A DNA stretch of 64,000 nt from Talpa occidentalis (Eukaryota; Chordata; Mammalia; Eulipotyphla; Talpidae). The translations under genes and the position numbers were made by a program. The stretch lies in contig NW_023601433.1 of NCBI RefSeq assembly GCF_014898055.3, positions 73,205,683 to 73,269,682 of the forward strand. Reading direction: 5' to 3'. This document shows positions 43,690 to 55,089 of this stretch, piece by piece; within the stretch, counting starts at the first letter, position 1; each line of letters starts with the position of its first letter. The notes below the pieces were generated by a model. That model searched no databases and was not told the origin of the DNA. It was given only the letters and a program-made list of their open reading frames with translations.

Positions 43690-43860
43690 GTAGGAGACAG
43701 CTCTAGGTGCATAAACCCGCAGACTTGAATCTCGCCCCATCTTGCTGTGTGACCTTACCCAAGTGGTTTGCTGTCTCTGGGCTGCAATGGTCCCATCTCT
43801 ACAAGGAACGAGAGTCGTTGGCCTCTGGGGGCCTCTCAGCTGTGACATGAACTCTTGTCC
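43690..43860 (-). repeat. MIR fragment
   Basis: 'gacttgaatctcgccccatc' then 'ttgctgtgtgaccttaccca' is antisense MIR. Confidence 0.6.
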
Positions 43861-44375
43861 TCCCCATCAGGACCGTGTGGTCCCCGCAGCAGTGAGGAGA
43901 TGGCCTCAGAGGAGAGGGCACAGGTCTGGGTCCTGAGCAGGGGCTGGGATTGGCAAGACTGCCTCATTTGCCCAGATCCTGGGAGACTTTTGACTTCAGC
44001 AGGCATCGTGCCAGGTCCAGGGGCAGGTGCCCAGGGCTCCAGTTGCCTCCTGCCCACTGCCCTTTTTTGGCTTTATGGGCCTAGCTCTAGGTCCCTCTGG
44101 AGCTCGTTAGCTGGGCAGCCAGCTGGGCCCAGGCAGCTCAGTGCCTACCAGGGCCTGCGGGAAGGTGCGCACTCAGTGCAGTTCCCTTAACCCCATCCTG
44201 CCCGAGGGCTAAGGGGCCAGGCTGGCCCGTGAGGAGTCCAGGGAGAGGACACTCTGCACTGGGGGAGTCTTCATCCCCTGTGTCTCAGGTCCCTCTCTCC
44301 TCCCAGCCTACTCCTTTACCTCTAACCCCCCTCCTCTCAGCTCTGCATCCCCAACAGCAGCAGCAGCAGCCTGGG
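43861..44375. other. Unassigned
   Basis: GC-rich, no gene or repeat recognised. A short (CAG)n run lies at about 44353-44370. Confidence 0.3.
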
Positions 44376-44379
44376 CATA

Positions 44380-44485
44380 CACATACCTGGGTTGGCTCCT
44401 GGCTCTGCCACCGGCAAACTTGAACTCCCAAGCAAGGGTCTGCTCCTCTCTGAGTTTCCTCATCTGCAAAATGGGCACTTCATCT
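44380..44485 (-). repeat. MIR fragment
   Basis: 'ctctgagtttcctcatctgc' and 'aaaatgggcacttcatcttc' mark an antisense MIR core. Confidence 0.55.
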
Positions 44486-44914
44486 TCCTTCTTGCAGGTT
44501 TTTCTGCAAAAAGGCAGGTTGAAAGAGACCATAGCGGAGGCCAGTTTGCACAGGGACCACCACGTCTGGGAGGTTTCACCAGCGGCCCTTGTGTCTTCCT
44601 CTCCCTTCAGGGCCAGTCCTTGTCTGTGCCCCATTGTTCCAGGTTCCTGCAGCCCCAGGGGCCCAGGGGTCAGTGCCTTTCATGGCCTAAATTAGTGCCT
44701 TTTCACCTTCTGGGTTTTCACTTTGAGCCCCTCTGGAACTCTGCCTCTTCCCCATGGCTCAGTTCCCTCTCTCTCCTCTTCTCTCCCCTTAATCATGTGT
44801 TAATCCCCTAACAGCCTTCCCCACCGGGGGGTTTCGTCCTTCTTGTCTCTGTTAAGCATTTTGGTGAACTCAGAGTTTAGGAGATTTTTTTTCCTTCTGC
44901 TTAAGGCATCTGTT

Positions 44915-44915
<1 letters not shown>
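44486..44915. other. Unassigned
   Basis: CT-rich in the right half. No gene recognised. Confidence 0.3.
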
Positions 44916-44916
<1 letters not shown>

Positions 44917-44969
<53 letters not shown>

Positions 44970-45036
44970 CACACACACATGCACACACATGCACACACAC
45001 ATGCACACGCATGCACATACACACACACACACACAT
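44917..45036. repeat. Compound (TC)n-(ACACATGC)n microsatellite
   Basis: A pure TC array of about 25 units (44917-44966) is joined directly to an AC-rich array with regular ATGCAC interruptions (44969-45036). Likely highly length-variable. It creates Leu-Ser and His-Thr pseudo-frames on the plus strand. Confidence 0.95.
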
Positions 45037-45685
45037 CACTGAGGGGCACTTGACCAGCAGGCTGGTACCTGGGAGAAGGGTCAGGGACACTGTTTCTCGC
45101 CAAAGCAGGTCTCTGCAGTGGGATCCTGATGTCATATGTCCCTGGCCTCAAACCAGGCTCTGACCAAAGTCCAAAGCTCCCCGCAAGGGCAGAGTCACAG
45201 AACAGTTCCTGAGAGACCATCACCCCTTATCTATTAAGGCATGTTAATAGGATGTGTTGGCTCTTCCAAGGCGTTCATATCCCAGGGAGGGGTGAGGTAG
45301 GCGTGTGGGAAGTCCCTACCCCAGGAGGTGGGGCACACAGATATTTGGCAGTTTGGGAGGCAGCAAAGGGGTTGGGGGTCAGTCAAGGCTTCTGGGAAAG
45401 GGGAGCTCTCTTGAGCTGGAAGGCCAGAAAGAGGGTGTGCCTGGTGGCAGACACTGCACAGTGTGGGGGAAAGTGACTCAGGCTGGGGCAGCAGCCACTC
45501 AGGGCCTCACTCAACCTTTTCTTCAGTCCAAGCTTTTGGTGGGTTGCCTGAGGCCCATTGGCCTGGGGGAGGGCAACCCATTTTTCTCAAGTCTAGAGAT
45601 TCAAATGTTAATCTCATCCAGAAACAGCCCCCAGAACCTCACTCAACCTGAGCGCCCTGGGGCTTGGGCTTGGACAGGTCACATA
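45037..45685. other. Unassigned
   Basis: The 176-codon plus-strand frame at 45305-45835 has no domain and runs into a hAT remnant. No gene supported. Confidence 0.35.
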
Positions 45686-45689
45686 GACA

Positions 45690-45850
45690 AGGGTTGTAAT
45701 CTACAGTTCACTCCTGGCCTGCCTCCCTTTTGTGTAAATAAAGTTTTATTGGCAAGCAGCTGCCCCCACCCCACCTCTGTGGTGTCTGTGCTGCTTTACA
45801 CTAAAACCCCACGTGGAGCGGATAGCCGCATGTGAGCCCTATAACCTGCT
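45690..45850 (+). repeat. hAT-type DNA transposon fragment
   Basis: 'gtgtaaataaagttttattg' then 'tgctgctttacactaaaacc' matches part of the family at 36727-36952. Confidence 0.5.
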
Positions 45851-45929
45851 GAGCTTAAAGTATTTACCATTTGGGTCTTTATGAGAGAAGTTTTTTCACC
45901 CTTAACATAGACACAGGATACCTCGGCAG

Positions 45930-46085
45930 GATACTTTCTTGTTGGGAAAATGGGTACACAATAGTACCTTCATCTTTGTGTTGTTGGGAGAACTCCGTGG
46001 GGCTGATGAGGACCTGGCATACAGTAGGTGTTCCATAAAGAGCAAATGCCATGAGGTTGCTGCTGTATTGGTAAGTGCCAGTGTG
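45930..46085 (-). repeat. MIR fragment
   Basis: 'aggacctggcatacagtagg' then 'gaggttgctgctgtattggt' is an antisense MIR 5' half. Confidence 0.6.
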
Positions 46086-46204
46086 GCCACCAGTCACCAT
46101 TATCGGATAAACCCCAGGGGAAAGTGGGGGTTTCAGCTCCAGCTCTTGAGGAAGTGGACCAGGAGGATGAGGAAGCCAACCGCAGGCCTGATTGGGGTCC
46201 TTTC

Positions 46205-46350
46205 CAATACAAAGGACATGTTGCCACCATGAGAAATAAAAGGCGGGCTGGGAAGTCACGCCAGGCGGCCATAATCGCCTGTAATTTGGACTCAGTCTCT
46301 CGAGGCAAAGGGATTTTGTCAAAGGCTTTTCACGGTCCAGCGCCCCCATA
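46205..46350. promoter_or_regulatory. Candidate conserved non-coding element
   Basis: Repeat-free block with about seven CpGs. It has a caudal/posterior-HOX-like GCCATAAT near 46268-46275 and a TCF/LEF-type GTCAAAGG at 46318-46325. The left neighbour (46086-46204) is unassigned. Constraint is inferred; among the better candidates here. Confidence 0.35.
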
Positions 46351-46529
46351 GCCCAAGGTCACTTGGATCGAGTCTTCTCTGACACATATTTATTATCAGG
46401 TGGAAATGGCACTTGGGTCTCTCCCAAGCTGTGTGCAGAGGCTGACTCAGGCCAGTGCAGAGCTCAGCGGCGGCAGCCTTGGCCATGGTGGGAGAGAACA
46501 GTGCGGGAGAGTGGAAGGGAGCATGCCTG

Positions 46530-46830
46530 CTGCCCACTCAGCAGCTGTGTGACTGACCTTTAGGCCAGGATTTAAATGAAGCCTCAGTTTCCTCCCCTAT
46601 AAGATGTGGACAAGTGCTCGGAGGATGCCAGCTCTGCCCGGTCCGTGAGGCACAACGGATACCTTGCAGCCTCTCTGTTTCTGTTATCTCTCACCCCCTT
46701 GTTTCTGAATCCACAGGTGAAGCCACAGCATAATGGGTAAGAACACAGACTCTGGAAAGAGGCAGCACTCAACTCCAAGGCCTGATCTGATGCTGAGTAG
46801 CTGCATGTCTATGGATATGGACAGGCTGCC
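46530..46830. repeat. Decayed MIR fragments
   Basis: An antisense MIR core at about 46575-46610 ('gcctcagtttcctcccctat'). A second scrap at about 46730-46800 begins 'ataatgggtaagaacacaga'. Confidence 0.45.
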
Positions 46831-47135
46831 TGAAATGGCCCCTTCCCTGGAGGGAGGAAGCCACCCCAGCATAATTTCTCAAGGAGCCGCAGAGACAAAA
46901 ATGTATCTGGAAGGTCCTGGTTTTCCCAAAGAAAAAGATGTGTTCTCCACCCCTTCCAGAGGTGGCTGTTTGGGGGTCAGTAGGTGCTTAAAAGGAACCT
47001 GGGGGTATTCCAGACTGGTTAGTGTCCTGTGCGCTGCACTCAGACTTGTGTTTTAATCCTGTCTGGGAGAAACTAAGCAAATTACTTCACCTCCCGAGAC
47101 TCTGGTTCCCCTTTCATTTATGTATTTCTTATTTT
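46831..47135. other. Unassigned
   Basis: A MIR-like antisense scrap at about 47040-47110. No gene. Confidence 0.3.
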
Positions 47136-47139
47136 ATCC

Positions 47140-47405
47140 AATATTTTATTGAATACCTACTATGCCCTGGCACCAGTCCCAGGAATGATACAGTAGGAAA
47201 CAAGATGGAGAAGTGTGTGAACAAGACAACAGATAAGCAGATGAGTAAATGGCTAAACACTGTGTCTAGTACAGAGGATGCTAAGGAAAGTTCGAGCAGG
47301 CGAGGGATTGATGGGAAAGAGGAGCTGCTCCAGATTTGGGAGTCAGGGACAAACTCTTTGCAGAGATGACTCTTGTGAAAATCAGGGACAATAGTCAGAT
47401 TTTAA
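47140..47405 (+). repeat. L2 3'-end remnant
   Basis: 'tattgaatacctactatgcc', 'ggaatgatacagtaggaaac' and 'aacagataagcagatgagta' follow the sense L2 3' end. Confidence 0.65.
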
Positions 47406-47467
47406 TCAGGTAATTAAATAAAACTCTTACCACACTACCTGGCACCTGGAGGTCCCACCGGCATGTG

Positions 47468-47610
47468 GGGTGGATAGATGGATGATTGGAGGCATTGATG
47501 GGTTGATGGCGGATGGGTGGGTAGGTGGGTGGTAGATGTGGAGATGGATAGGCAGAGGGGTGGGTGGGTGGATGAAGATATGCATGGATGGATGCTTAGA
47601 TGGATGGTAT
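47468..47610. repeat. (GGAT/GGTG)n simple repeat
   Basis: About 140 bases of degenerate GATGGATG and GGTGGGTG units. It gives the Trp/Met-rich plus-strand and Ser/His-rich minus-strand frames. Confidence 0.85.
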
Positions 47611-48180
47611 GTCGTTCAGAGACCCAGTGGGAAATAAAAGTATCCTCAAATGGCTCAACTGAAGAGATATTAATGAAGGGACAATGCACAGAGGTGTGGA
47701 CAGGGTTTAGTGAAAGAACAAGAAATGCTGAGAAAGAAATGTTGAGGCACCCAGGGACAAACAGCAGAGTAAGATGGTGCCACTCCTGGCCTTGAAGGAC
47801 AGGAGGATGGAGAAGTGTCCGGAATTGTTCGGTGGCCTTCAGGAGGATGACAATAGGTCGAAAAGCTCAACTACTTCCAAACAGGAACCCAGAGGGAGAG
47901 GGAGCTATACATGCTGATAAATAATATGGTCTCCCTCCTTGCCACTCTGATCACCTGCTGGCACCTGCCATTGACCCCACTCACTCGAAAGTCAAGGCTA
48001 AGGGAGCCAAGGTCACGCAGTCCACAGAGGTGAGTCTCTCAGAGTAGAGCAAAGCAGACTTGGGTAGAGGAGGGACCTGAAGGAAAATGACCAGCCATGA
48101 TGGGGAGAAGAATAAATAAGCAGATGAGCCTGCAAGTTGCTAAGTCAGCAGAGAAGCCTCAGTGACAAGCAGTTGTTCCT
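47611..48180. other. Unassigned
   Basis: An L2-like passage may run to about 47720. No gene recognised. Confidence 0.3.
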
Positions 48181-48184
48181 TCTC

Positions 48185-48345
48185 ACATCAGGAGGCTCCT
48201 TATAAATGTTATTCTTATTAGTCAAGGGAGGAGAACACATTTGCAATTAAAAAATACTAAATCCTAATAACCGAACATAATTAGCATCTATTTCTGAGCC
48301 ATGTCACAGTTTGATGCAAGTCACCTGTAGGGGGTGACATAAGGA
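48185..48345. promoter_or_regulatory. Candidate conserved non-coding element
   Basis: AT-rich, repeat-free block with TAATTAG (48278-48284), TTTGATGC, and a CACCTG E-box (48322-48327). Confidence 0.3.
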
Positions 48346-48419
48346 AACACCCCCCTTCCTTCCTGGAACTCTATTATCTTTAATAATTGGGGGATGGGAG
48401 AGAGAGAGCTGGCAGAGTC

Positions 48420-48570
48420 ACCCCAGCTCTTAACTGCCTCACTTCCTCTCACACTCCATTGGTCAGAACAAGTCACATGACACCACTAGCTACAAGGTGT
48501 CTGGGAAATGCAGTCTCCTCTTTTGCCCAGGACGTTTACTGTCCCACACAACTGCAGGACTCACAGCTGC
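48420..48570. repeat. Unnamed old interspersed repeat, copy B
   Basis: Relative of 34950-35270: 'ccattggtcagaacaagtca', 'ccactagctacaaggtgtct', 'gggaaatgcagtctcc'. Confidence 0.5.
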
Positions 48571-48639
48571 TTGATACAGTGAAAAAAATCACCCCGCTCC
48601 AACCTCAGGCACAGGTTAGAAAAATGGAAATGAGCTGGA

Positions 48640-48835
48640 TTTTGGAGTCCAACAGGTTAGGGCTTGACTATAGCTGAACCACCTGCCAGTGTGTTCGTCT
48701 CAGCAAGTCACTTGCTTCTCCTTGTTCTGTTTCTATGTCTCTGATGTGGAGAATGATTGGGGCACTGATCATTTGTTTAGCACAGGACCTGGCACGGAAT
48801 TGATGTTCCAAAGTTTGTTGAGTGTCTTTACAAGT
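48640..48835 (-). repeat. MIR SINE remnant
   Basis: 'ggattttggagtccaacagg', 'tgtctctgatgtggagaatg' and 'cacaggacctggcacggaat' in antisense MIR order. Confidence 0.6.
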
Positions 48836-49305
48836 GTAGTTATGAGGACTGAAGATGGCTTAGCAGGTGCAGCACACCTAAAGTGCCCTCCATGGATGTG
48901 TCACCCTATAAGCCACTGTCCCCCTGAGTGCCAGGCCTGCCTGCTTGCAGTGAGCAGCAGATAATAGCCCTGGAGGGAAGGAGGTAGGGCCACTGAGACC
49001 ACATTTTATGATGCAAAAATAAGGATGAAGGCTATTTCCCTGATTTGTGAATTTCTTTATGTGCAACATCTTACGTAGATATAAAACTGACATCGCATTT
49101 AGTTATTCATTTCTCAAATGGCCTTTATGGAAAAGAAAATGACTATGTGGTAGCCTGGGAAAACCATATTCTATTTTCTGCTGCTCGCGCTGCTGCTGGG
49201 AAATTCTGTTCTCGCTGCAAGATCTGCCAGAGGGATTGTGTCCTGGGACTCCCTGTGTTGGGGTCCCCATCCCCAGGTAAAGATGCTCAGGTGGGTCGAG
49301 TGGAG
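48836..49305. other. Unassigned
   Basis: About 49090-49240 reads as unique sequence. No gene or repeat recognised. Confidence 0.3.
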
Positions 49306-49309
49306 TATT

Positions 49310-49560
49310 GGGAGGGGGTGGTTAAGAGCAAGGACTGTGAAGCCTGAGTGCCCAGGGCAGCAGGGCATGTAATTAAGGGGTACAACCAGAGTTGAGGCTG
49401 GTATTGGACTTGGCTCAAAAGTCGGTGCTTTTCCATGCTTACCATGAGGCACTGGGCGCAGTCCCAGAGTGGGCCTACTTTTCTTTATCATTAAAATGGG
49501 GGTGATGGAATTCTTACCTGCATCCTCGGTCTGTGGAGAGGGTTGAAAGAAATACAAGCT
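49310..49560. repeat. Decayed MIR fragments
   Basis: 'gtggttaagagcaaggactg' at the left. An antisense core 'ttctttatcattaaaatggg' sits near 49481-49500. Confidence 0.4.
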
Positions 49561-49639
49561 CACAACCACTTAGCACCATGCACAGCAGGGACAAGGGCTC
49601 TCTACCTGCTAGGTCTACACATGGTGCACAGTCAGCCAG

Positions 49640-50120
49640 TGTCCCCTGAGCACCTACTAACTGCTGGTCACCATTCTAGGCACTTGAGACAGAACAGCTC
49701 TCATGGAACTTGCAATCAAGTGGGAGATATAGGCATAGATAAGATGAAATAAATTATATATAATAAGTGAAGGTAAAAGTTTTGTGGGAAAAAAGTAGGC
49801 AGAAGAGATAGAGGGTGCTGTGCTGGGGTGGGGGGTGGAATCAAAGGCCTCAGAGGAAGGGTGGCTTTGAAGGGAAAAGACAGAAGCAATAAAGGAATGG
49901 GGCATGGAATTATCTGGGGAAAGAGTGATCCAGGGAGTGGCGTGGCCAGTGCAAAAGTCCTGGGGACTGAGGAGTGGAAGAGAAGCAGAGCATGAGAGTG
50001 GAAATGTGGATGGGGCAGGCCAAGCAGGGCCTTACTGTCATTGTAAGAACTTTATTCTATGTGAAATGGTAACCGTGAGAAGACTTTGAACACAGCAATT
50101 ATGTGAAAAAGCATTGGGAC
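49640..50120 (+). repeat. L2 3' end, long copy
   Basis: A long sense L2 tail: 'ctgagcacctactaactgct', 'ccattctaggcacttgagac', 'ctcatggaacttgcaatcaa', 'gaactttattctatgtgaaa'. Confidence 0.7.
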
Positions 50121-50985
50121 AGACATGTTAAGTGCAGACAGAAAATTTGGACCTGGGGACCACATTAGGAGGTCATGGTCCAGGTCAGAGGTGCTGTGGT
50201 AGCTTTGGAGGGGTGAATATTATCACTGCCGAGCTTACCAAGCCATCTCAGACATGCATGCACATAGCTGGCTCACCCAGGCTCTTCCTCCCAGTAGCTG
50301 GCCCCCTGAAGGCTGATGCTGCCTGTAGTGGCTGCCCCACTTCCCAATCAGAGTCACATCTCTTGTTGCCCTCTCCCAGGCTTTTGTCAATCTCTTCAGC
50401 CTGGCCAAGCCAAGAGGTGTCAGTGTCTTTAATCTTCCCTGGAGCCAAGTCTCCCCTTCCCCCCCAATCATGGCAGAGTCTGTCCTGGCTGTGCTCCAAC
50501 TTGCCTACATCTGTCTGAGACCAAGGGGCCAGGAGTGCCTAATGCTCTCTGGATTACCACAGTGTTGTCCCAGCTGGAAGGAGCCCCAGAGAGACCCAAG
50601 TCTGGTTTCATCAAAACTGAGGTATGGGGAGGCCAAGTTTTGATGGCAGGACTCATTTCTTTGTGGCTGTTTGACTGAGAGCTCAAGCATTTGCTGGCCC
50701 TTACTTCACAAGGCAACAAGGGGGATCATTTGTCTTAGGAAAGGCCCAGTCCCTCTTTTTAAGTGCTTTTACCTGATTAAATCAGGCCCACCAAGATACC
50801 CTTCCCTTTGTTCCACAGTATAAACTAATCCCAAGAGTGTCCTTTCATCACCTTCACCATTGTTATGGTTAGAAGCAAATCACAGGTTCCATTTCTCACT
50901 CAAAGGGAGACATTTATATAAAGGCATGCACATCAGGAGGCAGAAATTTTGGGGGCCCACCCTATATCTGTGTGATTTTGTTGAA
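50121..50985. other. Unassigned
   Basis: Overlapping frames on both strands, none with a domain. The segment at 50840-50985 may be part of the L2 copy that follows. Confidence 0.3.
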
Positions 50986-50989
50986 GAAG

Positions 50990-51140
50990 ACCTTTCAGAA
51001 ATAATGACAGTTAAGCTAGAACCTGAGAAAATAGAAGGAAACATGGGGGAGTGAACTTGCAAAAACATGGAGAAGGGAACAGCTTTCTTAGCAGAGGGAA
51101 TAGCAAGTACAAAGATCCTGACATGGCTATTAGTTTGCAG
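50990..51140 (+). repeat. L2 fragment
   Basis: 'gaagggaacagctttcttag' then 'ggaatagcaagtacaaagat' matches the sense L2 3' region. Confidence 0.5.
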
Positions 51141-52970
51141 AAGACTTTGAAATCAGGTATGATTGACTATATCATGGGGGTGGGTGATAACACAATTAAA
51201 GCCATACAATGCAACACAATAAAAGGAAATGGGAGAGAGTTAGAGCTAGAACCATAGGACTAGAAATCAGGAGACCCGACCTCTAAACCCAAGCTAACCC
51301 CTCACTTGCAGCATAAGCCAGAGCCTTTCCCTCTACTCCTTGACCGGATCTTCCCCTCCATAGACTAAAGGGGATTGAATCTGGTGGCCTGAGGATCATT
51401 CCAGTTTGAGCAAACTTGAAGATTCAGTTGGACTGAATGATACCTCTAGCTAATTAGTCAATGACATCAAATTAATTAAGGCCTGGAAAAGTGATTACTT
51501 CATCTCAGGTTTTCCCATGCTTCTTGGATGTCATTGGGGGAAGGGGTAGTGGTGGACTACACAACAGCAAAGAATGCAAGAACACCTGGAGGGAACAAAA
51601 GTGGGGGCTTTCAATCCCCCAGAATCAACACATAGTGTTTTGGACCCTGGCTGGAGTGCTGAGGGTCTGCACAAACCATTAAGCCCCCTCACCAGGCAGG
51701 ATACTCAGCCCGGAGTCCAGCCCTCCTCACTGAAAATCCACAGGGAGTTAGTTTGGCCCCACCAAATGTAGGGATCAGATTTCTCTATTCATCCTTGCCA
51801 TGGAAAAGCGGAAAAGTGGTGGTGGTTGGGAGTTTGAGATTTGTTGGGGATTTTATCCTTAATTTTTTTGGTCAGTTCCAGAGGAAACACTGACTTTCAG
51901 TTGACCTGATAGAAGGATAGGGTGGGCCCAAATCAGAGTGGGAATCAGTCCAGATTTCCTTGCATGTCTTTTGGGGAGAACAGGTTATTCCCCACGAGGA
52001 TGGAGGAAGGAAGGAGGGACAATGGATGTTCTGAACATTTGGTTCCATTGTGTGGTTACCTCAGAGGCAACTCTGTGAGTTCAAAGAGGAGACTAAGAAA
52101 AAGGGAGGTGTTGAGAATAACTGCTAAGAACTGAGATTGAGAAGGGAGGGCTGGACATTCACTGGGCTGTTGTCCAACCAGAGGGCAATGGTCCTAAGCG
52201 GGAGATGGGGAGTTTGGCATAAAGGTCTCAGAGTGGTGATGATTGATATTTTTTTTGGAAATAGTTTGTTTTTGTAAAATTGATACTTTCCAATTGTGTA
52301 AGGAAACAAAAGGGAGGGAGAGAAGGGGTGAAAGATGGATAAAGAGGAGGAAGAAGACTGATATCAAGAAGTGCAAAAAAGGAGTAAAAGTCATTCTTTA
52401 GTGCCTCTGGACTGGTCCCTCTAGACTCTAAGTCCCTTGGGTAGGGGGCTATGTCTCTCCCTACTTATAACTTCAGGATCTCTAATAGGAGGGGAGGATA
52501 CTCTTGCAGAGAAAAACATGCTGAGTTCAGAGCTCCTCCTTGGAGGACAATACACAGCTATTGATTGGAAACCAAGCCCAGCATGGAGAAGTGGCAGTAT
52601 CCCAGTGTACCCACACTCTACCTCACCCTGGGCTGTGCCCCAAGGGTGACAGGTGCTGTAGGATCTGCCTCAGTCCACTTTCTATAGTTTTGAATAGCTT
52701 TCTATAGCGACCAGGGAGGCAGGATACAGGCAGAGTGTGGTTTCTTGGATTCATAGAAGAAACTGGGCAGAGGGGCAGGTAAGAACACAGGACTCTCGTT
52801 CTCATTCATTCGCTGGGCAAGCTGGTGCCACTTGTTCTTGGTACATGGAAAGACAAGTGGCATCTGGCTGTCCAAATAAGAGATAATTTTCTCCTTGTTG
52901 CTTTTGTCTCTGCTGATAATCTCCTAATTAGAATCTGAGATGTTCAATTGTGCAGAGTGCGAGCAATGGC
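51141..52970. other. Unassigned 1.8 kb
   Basis: Mixed-GC DNA without recognisable gene. A/G-rich patch at about 52300-52390. MIR-like scraps only. Confidence 0.35.
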
Positions 52971-52974
52971 AGAG

Positions 52975-53120
52975 CATTCCCAGGCATGCTTGATGCTCTC
53001 AGCAGACTTATATAAACAGTTTCCTCATTCCTCATTCTCACAACTGAGCAAACTGAGATTCTGGAGTTGATGTGACTCCTCAAGGTTAAAAAGTTACTCA
53101 GTGTCAGAAAAAGGAAAAAT
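52975..53120 (+). repeat. MIR fragment
   Basis: 'caactgagcaaactgagatt' then 'ctcaaggttaaaaagttact' is sense MIR. Confidence 0.5.
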
Positions 53121-54000
53121 ATTCAAGCCTCCTAGGTCTAGTTTTTTTTTTCTTGTCTTTCCAGCTAGATTTCCCACAATTCTCTTGAAGGATGCTTGTC
53201 TCCCAACCTGTAGTTGCTCAGCAATATTACACATCCTATTTCATCTTCAAAAGTCTTTTTCTCTTTCCAACAAATTCCCAATTTTATTTAAGATAGTGCA
53301 AATATCCTCAGGCTGCCCTCCCTGATATCCCCCAGTGAAGGCACTTCTCTATTCTTCTTACACTGTATTTGTGCCATTTACATTTATTGTTGTCAACTTT
53401 TAGTGTACTCCTGCAACTACACTGACATGCTTGAAACCAGTAACTGTCCTAATTGGCTCTGCTTCTCTAGAGTATCACATAGATAAGTATTCATTAAATG
53501 AATGAGTTTGAATTTGTAAATAATATTCTCATAACTCAATGCTAAAATGACAATTGGCATGCTAAGCTGTCTCCTTCAAAACCAGGTACAGAAACAGAGA
53601 TGTGTCAATGCCAGTCTTTTCATAATGGTGTTCACTTAAAGATAACACTGTTCTGTTCCAGGATCACAGTATAATGCCCTTCTTCACCTCCCCCATTAAG
53701 CTGATAGGATGTCCCAACTCTCCCACTCCCAGAATAATGACATGCCCTCTCTTCCTAGGGCTGTCACCAACAGTGTGATGAGGTGATAACTCCTCAGTGA
53801 TACCTTTTGTAATTGAAATATTAGTTATAAATATTTCTCCTAATTTTATAATAAAATATCCTTGTCTCAAAGTCCATCAACCCTAGAAACAGGAAGAGAT
53901 GGAGATGATATGTGGCCAAGAAACCTAGAAATCAATTGGAGGATTCAAGGTGTCTTCCTTATCACCACAGATGTCAGCTTCAAGTTGGGATACCTAGATA
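53121..54000. other. Unassigned AT-rich
   Basis: Includes an L2-like antisense scrap near 53440-53510. No gene. Confidence 0.3.
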
Positions 54001-54006
54001 TTTGTC

Positions 54007-54038
54007 TCCATAACTCCATAACTCCATAACTCCATAAC
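54007..54038. repeat. Perfect (TCCATAAC)4
   Basis: Four exact 8-base units in tandem, an uncommon unit size for a simple repeat. Confidence 0.95.
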
Positions 54039-54039
54039 C

Positions 54040-54400
54040 AGTAACTTGTTGTATGACCTTGGATACATCAACGCCCTCCTCTGAATTTTCATCTCCTCAT
54101 GTGGAAATAAATGCTCTATCTACCTTATAGGGCTGCTAGGAGAGAGCTCCACACAGTGTGAAATGATAGTAATAATTGTTGTTTTTGTTATTAGGTGGGC
54201 AGGTAGAGTCTTAATGCGAGGATTTCAATCCTGGCCTTGCCACATAGTCAAGTAACCTGAGTCTGTTTTCTATGTTGCTAAAGGAAATAATATTTTTTCC
54301 TACCTCACAGGAATATTGTGAAAATGAAATATAATAACTATAAACTCGCACTTAATATAGCAGCAGACACATAGGGAGTGATTGTCTTTTTTAAAAGTCA
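54040..54400 (-). repeat. Two consecutive MIR remnants
   Basis: Antisense copy at about 54040-54190 ('tgtatgaccttggatacatc'). Another at about 54200-54400 ('gaatattgtgaaaatgaaat', 'acacatagggagtgattg'). Confidence 0.6.
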
Positions 54401-54862
54401 CTTACTTGTTTTGTATCTGGAATTAAAATTCTGAAACATGAGACCAGAATAAACCTTAGGAAATTTTGAAGGTATGCTCCCCATTGGTTGGGCAAACTGA
54501 GGCTTAATTTGGTGACTATGTCAATATCAGGAGGTTAAAAAAAAAAAAAACCAAATAGATAAAAGCAAAAGCTATCTTACCCCAAACTTCCCCTTCTGAG
54601 TCCCTAAATGAGAGGTGGCTGGGTGGGCTGGAGGAGAGAGGACACAGGCAGACTGACCTGAAAATTGCTCTTAACTCTTCTCTAGGATTCTTCTGTTCTA
54701 TCTTTGTGCCCCATAGTGTTACAGATATACCTCCATGTCACTCCTTTTTTTTTTTCTTCTTCTCCTCCAGGTAAATATCAGAATATATTTTACAGAGGAG
54801 ATAAGACTTAGCACTCAAACTGTCTCTCCATGTCCAAAGCAAGAACACCTTCTGCCCAAGTT
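54401..54862. other. Unassigned, with A run
   Basis: An A run of about 13 at 54538-54550 next to a MIR-like core. A T run of about 11 near 54746. No gene. Confidence 0.3.
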
Positions 54863-54887
54863 AAAAAAAAAAAAAAAAAAAAAAAAA
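54863..54887. repeat. A25 homopolymer
   Basis: An uninterrupted run of 25 A with no retroposon body recognised upstream. It gives a poly-Lys pseudo-frame. Confidence 0.9.
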
Positions 54888-55085
54888 CAAGAGTTTGGCT
54901 GAGGGGCACTGCTGGCCAGCTTCCTGGAGGTAGGAGGACAGAGGGCTCCTCACTCCATTTCCTGGGTTCCAGGTTGCAACTGAATAGGCCTTCTGGCTCC
55001 CCACTGCCTCCCTTTCCTCCACGGACTAAACACACTACATCGTGGCTGCGAGGGGCAAGGCTTGGAGGTTCCTTTGAAGAACCGA
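54888..55085. other. Unassigned
   Basis: Nothing recognised. Confidence 0.3.
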
Positions 55086-55089
55086 AACA

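Noticed and set aside
44870..45223. Repetitive Arg-Glu and Val-Cys frame as a low-complexity protein
   Set aside because: It is the TC/AC compound microsatellite.
45305..45835. 176-codon plus-strand frame
   Set aside because: Runs into a hAT transposon remnant; no domain.
47468..47610. CRISPR-like spaced repeat
   Set aside because: Units are degenerate GGAT/GGTG simple repeats without unique spacers; the sequence is mammalian.
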